DNA of 12,931 nucleotides from contig CALBST010000279.1 of NCBI GenBank assembly GCA_937967425.1, forward strand, positions 1-12,931, written 5' to 3'. Shown here in pieces: positions 6,106-12,876 of the stretch. A program made the position numbers and the translations under genes. A model generated the notes under the pieces. The model made no database searches, was not told where the DNA came from, and saw nothing but the letters and a program-made list of their open reading frames with translations. This DNA is from an uncultured Caulobacteraceae bacterium. Lineage in GTDB: Bacteria; Pseudomonadota; Alphaproteobacteria; Caulobacterales; TH1-2. Positions within the stretch are counted from its first letter, which is position 1. Each line of letters begins with the position of its first letter.

Positions 6106-7196
6106 GGCTCGACAAAATCCCCGAAGGTGGCGCGCTGCAAATCGAGCCCGATGAATTCGACACGATCAAACCGACGCTCGATTTCATCCCCGGCCTGCTG
6201 CACGATTCCACGGTCGCAATTCTCTATGGTCCGCCGGGAAGCGGTAAGACCTTTCTCGCGCTGCACCTGCTATGCTCCGCTGCGCTGGGCCGGGACGTGT
6301 TCGGCAACAGAACCGAACAACGCAACGCGCTCTATATCGCGCTGGAAGGCGAAGCGAACATCAAGGTTCGCCTCAAGGCGTGGGGCGCGCAGAACGGCGT
6401 CGACTCCAACCCAATCCATTATTGGCTCGGCAAGTTCTCTTTCGCCGCTGAGGATGACGCCGACGTTTCTGCGCTTATCAGCTACATGCGAAAGCATGAG
6501 ATCAAGTTCGTCGTGATCGACACGCTGGCAATGGCGATGTCCGGGCTCGATGAAATCTCCGGCCAACAAGTCGGCTTTGTGATCGACGCCCTTCATAGGA
6601 TCAAACGCGCCACGGGCGCCTGTGTGGTTGCGATAGATCACACGGGAAAGAACGAGAAGGCAGGCGCGCGCGGCCATAGCTCCAAGCTGGGGAACGTCGA
6701 CTCGAATATCGAGATCGTCGTTCACAACAAAGAAGCGCGCACGGTGGGGAATAAGACCGTCACGGTTGAACACCCCGTCACGATGGCGACGCCGCGCTCA
6801 GTGGTCATCCGCAAGCAGCGCGACGATGAAGGCGGCGGCGCCGCACGCTTCCGATTCACGCTCGCGCTGCATGAGACCGACGTGTTGAACGCGCGCGGGA
6901 AACGCATGGCGAGCTTGGCCTTGTGCGAGGCTGCGCACTTTAGGGAATTGCCGCCGGAAGAGGATGAAGCGGCGCCCGCCGACCTCTCCCCTCTGCAACA
7001 GGAAGCAGCGGCGATCCTCGCGCGGCTCAACGCCAAGCTGGGCCGCGCGGGGCCAGCGAGCGAGCCCCAATTCAAACGGGAGCTTAAGCGCGAGCAGTGG
7101 GGGCCAGCCAACGCTGCTTCCTGGCGCAGCACCTACCGCAACCTTCGCCCCAAACTCAGGATCGACTCCGATGGCTTCGTTACTGGCGTCGCATAG
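6102..7196 (+). CDS. RepA-like AAA ATPase (replicative helicase)
   Basis: This 364-residue RecA-fold ATPase resembles the AAA_25/RepA hexameric helicases of small plasmids, phages and satellites. Walker A is GPPGSGKT at residues 43-50. A LEGE motif follows at 81-84, then Walker B FVVID at 136-140. The DHTGK segment lies at 179-183 and GARGHSSKLGNVD at 188-200, the usual sensor region of this family. Residues 290-364 form a C-terminal domain with a helical, winged-helix look (QFKRELKREQWGPANAASWR), a possible DNA-binding part. No primase motif is seen here or in the neighbouring gene, so priming would come from the host, the helper or an unrecognised protein. The start overlaps the previous gene. 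The stop is directly followed by the iteron cluster. Confidence 0.85.
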   Translation: MRLDKIPEGGALQIEPDEFDTIKPTLDFIPGLLHDSTVAILYGPPGSGKTFLALHLLCSAALGRDVFGNRTEQRNALYIALEGEANIKVRLKAWGAQNGVDSNPIHYWLGKFSFAAEDDADVSALISYMRKHEIKFVVIDTLAMAMSGLDEISGQQVGFVIDALHRIKRATGACVVAIDHTGKNEKAGARGHSSKLGNVDSNIEIVVHNKEARTVGNKTVTVEHPVTMATPRSVVIRKQRDDEGGGAARFRFTLALHETDVLNARGKRMASLALCEAAHFRELPPEEDEAAPADLSPLQQEAAAILARLNAKLGRAGPASEPQFKRELKREQWGPANAASWRSTYRNLRPKLRIDSDGFVTGVA

Positions 7197-7328
7197 CGTG
7201 CAAGCGTGCAAGGCGTGCAAATGCACACTCTGCACGGATGCACGGTCTCATCTTTCGCAGCGCGCTCGGAGCGCAGCGAAGAGCGTGCAAGCGTGCAAAT
7301 CTCTAGGGGGCGATGCACGCTTGCACGC
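7196..7328 (+). repeat. Iteron cluster and cruciform: candidate replication origin or terminase site
   Basis: GCGTGCAA occurs five times directly (7196-7203, 7204-7211, 7213-7220, 7283-7290, 7291-7298). It is inverted at 7321-7328 and, with one change, at 7313-7320. Three further TGCAC half-sites lie at 7222-7226, 7231-7235 and 7239-7243. The last four units make a near-perfect 16-bp inverted repeat (7283-7298 with 7313-7328) around a 14-base loop. A second, bulged dyad lies between the groups (7254-7280). Placement directly behind a RepA-like gene fits an iteron origin. Placement before the terminase genes also allows a terminase-binding (cosB-like) role. Confidence 0.75.
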
Positions 7329-7383
7329 TTGGCATAGGTTCTTTCCGGCGGCGCCGCGCTGCGGGTGGCTCCGAGCCCCGGCG

Positions 7384-7420
7384 TTTCGTTCTTTGGGAAA
7401 TTTTTGGAATCAATTCGCTT
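7384..7420. other. AT-rich stretch beside the iterons
   Basis: Within otherwise GC-rich DNA, 7384-7420 contains TTTCGTTCTTTGGG, AAATTTTTGGAATCAATTC and similar AT-rich sequence. It could be the DNA-unwinding element of an origin or a promoter for the terminase genes; I see no convincing promoter hexamers. The rest of 7329-7469 shows nothing I can assign, apart from being the possible place of a cos cleavage site, which I cannot recognise by eye. Confidence 0.35.
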
Positions 7421-7469
7421 GTCAGGTGCCCCGTGGAGTCGCGCTCGATGCTGCGCGAAAATCGGCGTC

Positions 7470-7826
7470 ATGACGAAACGCAACCGCCCCCGCCGTTCAT
7501 TGGAAGACATCATTGGACCGCCGCCACCGCCGACGCGCGGCCCTGGCCGTCCTATCGCCGATCACCGCCAACGGAAGGTGTTGGCCGAAGCGCAGCTAGT
7601 GGAACTTAAAACGGCGAAGATGCGGGGCGAGCTTGTCGCCATCGCGGATGTGGAATCGGCTTGGGCTTCGATCATGTTGGAAGTGCGCGCGGGCCTGCTG
7701 GCGATCCCGGATCGCATCGGCGCCCGCCTGGGCGACCTCACGCCCGCGCACCTTGCCGCCATAGACGCCGAAATACGCGACGTGCTGACCTCGCTGGGGA
7801 GCGCGGACGGGGGCGACCGTGGGTGA
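7470..7826 (+). CDS. terS: Terminase small subunit, Nu1-like, short form
   Basis: This 118-residue protein has the Nu1-like C-terminal pattern: RQRKVLAEAQLVELKTAKMRGELVAIADVESAW, then EVRAGLLAIPDRIGARLGDL and a closing EIRDVLTSLG helix. These subunits recognise the packaging site and bring the large subunit to it. Lambda Nu1 has about 180 residues with an N-terminal winged HTH. Here residues 1-30 are instead basic and proline-rich (SLEDIIGPPPPPTRGPGRP), with an AT-hook-like GRP, and no HTH is visible. No good Shine-Dalgarno precedes the ATG at 7470. The in-frame region upstream (from about 7365) does not look like an HTH either. The stop overlaps the large subunit by eight bases. Confidence 0.8.
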   Translation: MTKRNRPRRSLEDIIGPPPPPTRGPGRPIADHRQRKVLAEAQLVELKTAKMRGELVAIADVESAWASIMLEVRAGLLAIPDRIGARLGDLTPAHLAAIDAEIRDVLTSLGSADGGDRG

Positions 7827-9642
7827 GGCCGCGCAAGCGTCAGACGCCCGCCACGGGGCATTTGGCGACGTTTCGCCAATAGCGGGATTGCGTCGCCGGG
7901 CGCTCGCGCGACTCGTGCCGCCGCCAGCACATGAACTCGGCGCCTGGATGGAAGCCGAAATGCGCTTGCCCGCGACGATGGCGGCGCTCCCTGGCCGCAT
8001 CCATCTCCACGCATGGCAACGCGGCGTCGCTGCTGCGATCAGCGCGCCCGAAATCCGCCGCGTGAGCGTCCAGAAGTCCGCGCGCGTCGGTTACACAACC
8101 GTCTTGATCGGCGCCATTGGATCGACCGTCGCGAACGAACCGGCGCCGACGCTGGTTTACCTGCCGACCGAAGCAGACTGCCGGACCTTCATGGTGGATC
8201 ACCTTGAGCCGGTGTTCCGCGCGTCGCCCGTGCTCGCCAGCGCACTAGCGGACGATCAAGAGGAAGCGGGCCGCAACACCCTGACCGCGAAGCGCTTCCC
8301 CGGCGGTTCGCTCACGCTGGCGGCGGCGCGTTCTCCGCGCAACTCCCGCGCGCGCACCGCGAAGAACGTGTTCTTTGATGAGGTCGATGCGATGGAAACG
8401 ACCGCTGAGGGCGATCCTATCGCGCTCGGCATAACCCGGTCGCAGACGTTCAGCCGTCGCAAGATCATCATGGGTTCGACGCCGGTGTTCGAGGAAACGA
8501 GTCGGATTGTCCGCGCGTATAACGAGGGCGATGGCCGAGTCTTTGAAGTGCCTTGCCCTGAGTGCGGCGCCTTCAATGAAATCATGTGGGCGCACATCGA
8601 ATGGCCGGAAGGCCAGCCCGAGCTAGCCGCGTATCGCTGCCCGCACTGCGCGGCGCTCATTCCCGAGCGGCTGAAAGCGCAGATGGTCGAAGGCGGACAA
8701 TGGCGCATCACTCGGCCCGAGATCACCGACCACGCCAGCTTCCGCATCAACTCCCTGGTCTCCCTTCTGCCGAACACGGGATGGGGAACGCTCGCAAAGG
8801 AATTTCTGATTGCGAAGCGGGCGCCCGACACATTGCAGGCGTTCGTCAACGTGGTTTTGGGTCAGCCCTTCCGTGCCGACGCCGAGCATCTCGACGAGTC
8901 CGAACTCCAATCACGCGCCGAAGAGTTTTCGCTGCAAGCCATCCCGCGCGAAGTGCGCGTCATAACTTGCGGCCTGGATGTGCAGCGCGACCGATTGGAG
9001 ATGACGTTTCTCGGCTTCTCTGAAACCGAAACGTTTGTTCTCGGCCATTCCGTTGTGTGGGGCGATCCAAAGGAGGCGAGCACATGGGCCGAAGCCGACG
9101 ACGCCTTGCGGACCCGCTGGCGCCACCCGCTCGGCGGTATGATCGGCGTCGACGCCGTAGCTTGCGACGCGGGCGATGGTGAGACGCAAGAATACGTGAT
9201 GGCCTTCGCTCGCGCGCGGTTCAATCGGCGAGTGGTCGCAATCAAGGGCGTCGGCGGATTCTCGCGCGCGGCAATCGAGGCGAGTCACACGAAAGGCTCA
9301 AAGCTCTTCATCGTCGGCGTGGACTCGCTCAAGGCGCGCTTAATGACTCAGCTATCGCGCGGGCGTTCGTGGCGCTTCTCTCACACGCTGTCGGCGGATT
9401 GGTTTGAGCAGCTTACTAGCGAGCGACTCGAAGTCAGATATTTCAAGGGTCAACCGGCTCGCCAGTTCGTTCGCATCATGGGCCGACGTGCGGAGAGTCT
9501 GGACTGTGTGGTCTATGCGCTCGCCGTTCGCGGACTCGTGCGCGTTGACTTGCAGCGCAGAGAGAACGAACTGCGCGAGATCGTGAAGCCCGGCGCCGCG
9601 CAAACGGTCTGGCGTTCAAAGTGGATGGATGGTGAGAGATGA
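7819..9642 (+). CDS. terL: Terminase large subunit, GpA family
   Basis: This 607-residue packaging motor and nuclease is full length for the lambda gpA family. The ATPase has an adenine-side HAWQRGV near 64-70, the GpA-type Walker A SVQKSARVGYTT (83-94) and Walker B VFFDEVD (184-190). A zinc ribbon follows (CPEC at 246-249 and CPHC at 274-277), as is usual in this family. The RNase H-like nuclease shows D387 in CGLDVQRDRLE, acidic residues around VDAVACDAGDGETQEYV (444-460) and D562 in SLDCVVYALA. The start is GTG at 7819, overlapping the small subunit. All motifs are present, so it should be active. GpA enzymes normally cut at cos sites, so cos packaging is likely. The stop overlaps the next gene (ATGA). 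Confidence 0.95.
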   Translation: MGEAAQASDARHGAFGDVSPIAGLRRRALARLVPPPAHELGAWMEAEMRLPATMAALPGRIHLHAWQRGVAAAISAPEIRRVSVQKSARVGYTTVLIGAIGSTVANEPAPTLVYLPTEADCRTFMVDHLEPVFRASPVLASALADDQEEAGRNTLTAKRFPGGSLTLAAARSPRNSRARTAKNVFFDEVDAMETTAEGDPIALGITRSQTFSRRKIIMGSTPVFEETSRIVRAYNEGDGRVFEVPCPECGAFNEIMWAHIEWPEGQPELAAYRCPHCAALIPERLKAQMVEGGQWRITRPEITDHASFRINSLVSLLPNTGWGTLAKEFLIAKRAPDTLQAFVNVVLGQPFRADAEHLDESELQSRAEEFSLQAIPREVRVITCGLDVQRDRLEMTFLGFSETETFVLGHSVVWGDPKEASTWAEADDALRTRWRHPLGGMIGVDAVACDAGDGETQEYVMAFARARFNRRVVAIKGVGGFSRAAIEASHTKGSKLFIVGVDSLKARLMTQLSRGRSWRFSHTLSADWFEQLTSERLEVRYFKGQPARQFVRIMGRRAESLDCVVYALAVRGLVRVDLQRRENELREIVKPGAAQTVWRSKWMDGER

Positions 9643-9896
9643 AACCGCGCAAGCCCCCGCGCCGTTGCGTGATCTGCGGTGACGCCTTCCACAAAACGGG
9701 AAGCGCCAAAACGTGCGGCTCGCTGGAATGTCGCGCTGAGGTCACGCGCCAACGTCACGAGAAATGGCGCCGCGCGAACCCGACGAAGTGGAACGCTTGG
9801 GGCGCCCGTCACTATCGAGCCGACCCGGCGCGCCATGCAGAGCTTGTGCGGGCGTGGCGAGCAAAGTGGAAAGCCGAACATGCCCCGCCTCAGTGA
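9639..9896 (+). CDS. Small zinc-ribbon protein with basic repeat tail
   Basis: This 85-residue protein begins with a treble of Arg/Pro and a four-cysteine cluster (C10, C13, C26, C31; C-x2-C-x12-C-x4-C), a likely zinc site. A highly basic, Trp- and Ala-rich tail follows (RRANPTKWNAWGARHYRADPARHAELVRAW). Similar basic repeats with DP or NP turns occur next to zinc ribbons in phage endonuclease VII/HNH-like proteins, but no His-Asn-His or catalytic motif is visible. The ATG overlaps the terminase stop, so it is coupled to packaging genes. It resembles the next protein in plan. A DNA-binding helper of terminase is possible; capsid-forming satellites often have an HNH protein near terminase. Confidence 0.7.
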   Translation: MKPRKPPRRCVICGDAFHKTGSAKTCGSLECRAEVTRQRHEKWRRANPTKWNAWGARHYRADPARHAELVRAWRAKWKAEHAPPQ

Positions 9897-10467
9897 ACAC
9901 GAAAGGCGCGACCGCAAGATTGCGCGCGAGATCGCGGCAAGCCTGCGCTTGGCGGCCAAAACTACGGAACCCGCGCGACGGCGAAAGAAAACAAAAGCTG
10001 CGAGGCAGAGCACGGCTTGTAACTGGTGCGAGTCGACGTTCACCCCGCGAGATCGGGTGCAGAAGTTCTGTTCGATCAAATGCCAAGAAAGCGCACGCCG
10101 CAAAAGGCGCAGCGAGAGCGAAGAGCAGCGGGCGAAGCGGTGCGAGTATAGCGCGCGCTATCGGGCAAAGCAGGTGAAGAAGAAGCCGATGCCGCGCCTG
10201 TCTCGCAACACGTCTGCGGCGAAGCGCGCTTGGCGGACACGCGAGAAACATCGGCGCCAGCAATTGCGATGGGCGCGAGCGAACCCCGATTGCACCGCCG
10301 AAGCGCACCGCAAATGGAAGGCGAAGCAAGAGCCTGAGCTATTCCGCCAGTATGACCGCGACCGCTACGCGGCGGACCCTGAGAAAAAGAGGGCGCGAAG
10401 TCGCGCGCACTACGCAGAGAACCGTGACGCCATCAATGCGAAGCGGCGGGCGAAGCGCGCTGGATAG
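9880..10467 (+). CDS. Zinc-ribbon protein with long basic repeat region
   Basis: This 195-residue, extremely Arg/Lys-rich protein has a zinc cluster at C47, C50, C64 and C68 (CNWC, then KFCSIKC). A series of imperfect repeats of about 25-35 residues follows: SARYRAKQ, RTREKHRRQQLRWARANPD, EAHRKWKAKQEPELFRQYDRDRYAADPEKKRARSRAHY, ENRDAINAKRRAKRAG. The WxxANP and YxADPxxxxxxR words are shared with the preceding 85-residue protein, so the two look paralogous. The family resembles zinc-ribbon parts of phage HNH/endonuclease VII proteins, but no nuclease motif is visible. I chose ATG 9880, which overlaps the previous gene by 17 bases; an open frame extends back to 9679 but runs against the upstream gene. 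Nucleic-acid binding is the safest inference. Confidence 0.65.
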   Translation: MPRLSEHERRDRKIAREIAASLRLAAKTTEPARRRKKTKAARQSTACNWCESTFTPRDRVQKFCSIKCQESARRKRRSESEEQRAKRCEYSARYRAKQVKKKPMPRLSRNTSAAKRAWRTREKHRRQQLRWARANPDCTAEAHRKWKAKQEPELFRQYDRDRYAADPEKKRARSRAHYAENRDAINAKRRAKRAG

Positions 10468-10538
10468 CCTGAAAGCGGGCTCTGCTGGCGTGCCCGAAGG
10501 AGCGAATCCCGTTAGATCGTGCGCGAAAGGATGCGTCC

Positions 10539-11462
10539 ATGGCCGACGAAAAGCTCTCTACAGGCGTCGTGACGGACGTTGTGGAATTCGTCGCGGGCGA
10601 CCGGCTGGAGTTTCAGTCCATGCCGTTTCCACCGCTCATAAACGCATCTGATATGCCGCAGGAGCATTTCGACGGCGCGTTAGTTCACATTCATGTCGGC
10701 ACAAAAGAGACCAATGCCGTGTTCGGAAACGCTGCGCTGGTCGCTCCCGGCGTCGCCATCGGCGCGAAACATGTCATCGCTAAAGACCTGGATGATGTGA
10801 TGGCGGGGCGCATCTCAATCTTTGCGACCGCGATGGCGAAGGACGGTCGCGTCGATTATTGGGATGTGCGGCACATCATGTTTGATGAGGATGATCTGGC
10901 GATCTACTCCCTCGTGCGCCGCAGTGCGCTCCCGGAGAGCAAGCGGCTAACCCTCGCGAGTCTTTCCACACGTCTGCCGGCAGAAGGCGAGCCGGTGATG
11001 ATCGTAGGATTCAAATGGGAGGACGGTTCGTTTTCGCATGAGGACGGGCGAGATGTGGGGATCGTGAAGGGCCATGTTCACGCTTCAATCGGAGTTGTCG
11101 GCGACCGATATCCACACGGTCGCGACCGGAGCGTTATTCCCTGGCCTTGCTTTGAGGTTCGCGTGGGCACGCACCCAGGCATGAGCGGCGGGCCGGCGTT
11201 TGACGTCAATGGTGATCTAGTCGGCGTGCTGACAAGCGGGTTCGGTGATGGCGATGACCCCGAAGGCATTAGTTATGTGTCGATGGTGCATCCTGCACTG
11301 TGGCGCCCTTTCAAGACCGCTTGGCCTAATGGGTTATTCCCGGAAAGCACGACTCTCTTAGAGATCAACCCGCTCATGTGTCACATCACTGGGAGAGACC
11401 GAGTTTACACGGTGCTGGACCTGAACGGCGACTCCAAGTGGTACTTCGACCATTGGTCCTGA
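10539..11462 (+). CDS. Cytoplasmic trypsin-like serine protease, likely cargo
   Basis: This 307-residue protein has a chymotrypsin/trypsin-fold (S1-like) catalytic triad: H78 in VAIGAKHVIAKDL, D119 in FDEDDLAIYSLV, and S216 in the GMSGGP motif (214-219), which continues as AFDVNGDLVGVLTSG. There is no signal peptide or membrane span, so it should act in the cytoplasm. The last 45 residues (EINPLMCHITGRDRVYTVLDLNGD) lie outside the core fold. AAGGA at 10527-10531 is well placed before the ATG. It is separated from the zinc-ribbon gene by 71 bases and is convergent with the integrase, a typical cargo position. Head maturation already has its own protease, so this one probably cleaves other proteins. 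A defence or helper-interference role is speculation; the substrate is unknown. Confidence 0.8.
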   Translation: MADEKLSTGVVTDVVEFVAGDRLEFQSMPFPPLINASDMPQEHFDGALVHIHVGTKETNAVFGNAALVAPGVAIGAKHVIAKDLDDVMAGRISIFATAMAKDGRVDYWDVRHIMFDEDDLAIYSLVRRSALPESKRLTLASLSTRLPAEGEPVMIVGFKWEDGSFSHEDGRDVGIVKGHVHASIGVVGDRYPHGRDRSVIPWPCFEVRVGTHPGMSGGPAFDVNGDLVGVLTSGFGDGDDPEGISYVSMVHPALWRPFKTAWPNGLFPESTTLLEINPLMCHITGRDRVYTVLDLNGDSKWYFDHWS

Positions 11463-11471
11463 TTTCACGCA

Positions 11472-12683
11472 TCAAGCCAATTCAAATCTAGCGTCCTGCC
11501 GTGCGTGCTTTCGCAGTGCGTCCAGATGATCGGCCCACCATTGCATCATCCGCACGCGCTCAGGCCAGTGCTGGCCGCGCGCATAGATCGCGCGCACCTT
11601 GTCCGCGTGCAGATGGGCTAGCTGAATCTCAATCACGTCCGCCGCGAACTCGCCGCTCTCGTTCAACAGCGTGGACGCCGTGGAGCGGAAGCCGTGCGGG
11701 GTGCAAACCTCAGGGCCATAGCCAATGCTCGCGAGCGCCGCCGAAAACGCGCCCTCGCTCATGCATTTGCTGGCGGCGCGGGCGTTCGGGAAAACGAAGC
11801 CCTCAGGGCCGGTCAGTTGGCGCAACTCATCGAAGGTCGCGAGCGCTTGCTTGGAGAGCGGGACGGCGTGCTCCCGGCGGCTCTTCGTTCTGGCGGCGGG
11901 GATGATCCATCGCTTGCCGCGCCGGTCTAACTCTGTCCATTCCATGCCGCGAAGCTCGCCGGGGCGGACGAACACGTAGGGCAAGAGCTTCAACGCCAGC
12001 CCCACGCTCTTCGCCCCTGAGAAGCCGTCTATGGCCGCCAGAAGCCGCCCTACGGCCTTCGGCTCAGTCACCGCCGCGTAGTGCTTCACGGGCGGCTGTG
12101 TGAGCCCGCCAGCGAGGGCTAGCGTGGGGTCGCTGGTAGCCCGCGCCGTGCGGATCGCATGGCGGAAGACGCCGCCGATGGCGCCGCGCAACCGGATGGC
12201 GGACTCGTAGCGGCCTGACCGTTCGATCTTTTCGAGCAAGGCTTGGATGGTCGGGGCGTCTAGGTCCGCCAGCGCTTCATCCTTCAACGGCGCGGCGAGG
12301 TCTTCCAGAAGCCAGCGGTTCTTCGAGATGGTCGACTCCGCGCGCTGCTCGCGCTCCATCTTCGCCAGAACCTCAGCCGCCAACTCGCCGAACGTGACGC
12401 CGCCGAACTTCACGCCCTTGAAGCTGGCGCCCGGATCGCGACCGGCGCGCAATTCATCCTTCGCGGCGTCGCGCTTCTTGCGCGCGGCGAGCGTGTCAAC
12501 GTCCGGCCATTTGCCGAACGCGAGCGTCTTCTGTTTGCCGTCGAAGCGATAGGCCATCCGCCAGTAGCGGGCGCCGCTCGGCTCTACTTGGAGGTAGAGC
12601 CCTTCGCCATCGGCGTAACGCTTCATGCGCTCTTCGGGTTTGATGCGCGCGATGCGATCTTTCGTGAGCTTGTTCGACGCCAT
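11472..12683 (-). CDS. int: Tyrosine integrase, P4/DUF4102 type
   Basis: This 403-residue site-specific recombinase inserts the element at the tRNA-Phe 3' end. The N-terminal DUF4102 arm-binding domain is residues 1-90 (YADGEGLYLQVEPSGARYWRMAYRF), followed by a SAM-like core-binding domain at 95-195. The catalytic domain has R240 (RPGELRGMEW), K267 (TKSRREHAVPLS), H330-x-x-R333 (HGFRSTAS), H357 (QLAHLHA) and the nucleophile Y367 (RAIYAR). All catalytic residues are present. The open frame extends to 12734, but ATG at 12683 has GGAG eight bases upstream and matches the usual start (MASNKLTKDRIARIKP). An arm-type site overlaps this ribosome binding site and start codon, suggesting autoregulation. 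It is convergent with the protease gene, with nine bases between stops and no terminator. Confidence 0.95.
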   Translation of the reverse strand: MASNKLTKDRIARIKPEERMKRYADGEGLYLQVEPSGARYWRMAYRFDGKQKTLAFGKWPDVDTLAARKKRDAAKDELRAGRDPGASFKGVKFGGVTFGELAAEVLAKMEREQRAESTISKNRWLLEDLAAPLKDEALADLDAPTIQALLEKIERSGRYESAIRLRGAIGGVFRHAIRTARATSDPTLALAGGLTQPPVKHYAAVTEPKAVGRLLAAIDGFSGAKSVGLALKLLPYVFVRPGELRGMEWTELDRRGKRWIIPAARTKSRREHAVPLSKQALATFDELRQLTGPEGFVFPNARAASKCMSEGAFSAALASIGYGPEVCTPHGFRSTASTLLNESGEFAADVIEIQLAHLHADKVRAIYARGQHWPERVRMMQWWADHLDALRKHARQDARFELA

Positions 12684-12712
12684 GTTGGTATCTCCGGTCT
12701 CGCTGTTGGTAT
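12683..12712 (-). promoter_or_regulatory. Integrase arm-type sites overlapping the int start
   Basis: TGTTGGTATC (12683-12692) and CTGTTGGTAT (12703-12712) are reverse complements of the GATACCAACAG words near attL. The first covers the space between the int Shine-Dalgarno and its ATG. The second lies just upstream. Together with the left group they would flank the core in the circular form. Bound integrase could block its own expression. A looser TGCCAACAC at 12726-12734 is in the opposite orientation and may be chance. Confidence 0.65.
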
Positions 12713-12762
12713 GACCGGCCCTAAGTGCCAACACATCCGCTTACCCGCCCTCTGGCGAACTT

Positions 12763-12781
12763 CCCGGCTGATTTGGCCGGG
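12763..12781. repeat. Small GC inverted repeat between int and attR
   Basis: CCCGGC (12763-12768) and GCCGGG (12776-12781) form a 6-bp perfect stem around a 7-base loop. No T tract follows on either strand, so it is not a standard terminator. It may be a protein-binding dyad near the int promoter. Elsewhere in 12735-12876 I see only a partial att-like word, GGTGCCGGAAT (12858-12868), and no gene. Confidence 0.35.
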
Positions 12782-12876
12782 TGGACTCCAAACGGTAGAA
12801 AAATCCCGATTAGCAACATCTTAGCCCAAGCGGGCCTTGCATCACTGTGAGGGTTCGGGGTGCCGGAATAGGGCGA

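Noticed and set aside
7196..7328. CRISPR array
   Set aside because: The units are 8 bases long, partly inverted and without regular spacers; this is an iteron or protein-binding cluster.
7313..7609. Plus-strand frame starting in the cruciform
   Set aside because: It runs out of frame through terS, begins inside the repeats and has a low-complexity Arg/Pro composition.
9679..9879. Upstream extension of the second zinc-ribbon protein
   Set aside because: It is out of frame with, and entirely within, the first zinc-ribbon gene and the terminase junction, and shows no domain; ATG 9880 begins the plausible protein.
12684..12734. 17-codon extension of the integrase
   Set aside because: It translates the arm sites, while ATG 12683 has a good Shine-Dalgarno and matches the usual start of DUF4102 integrases.
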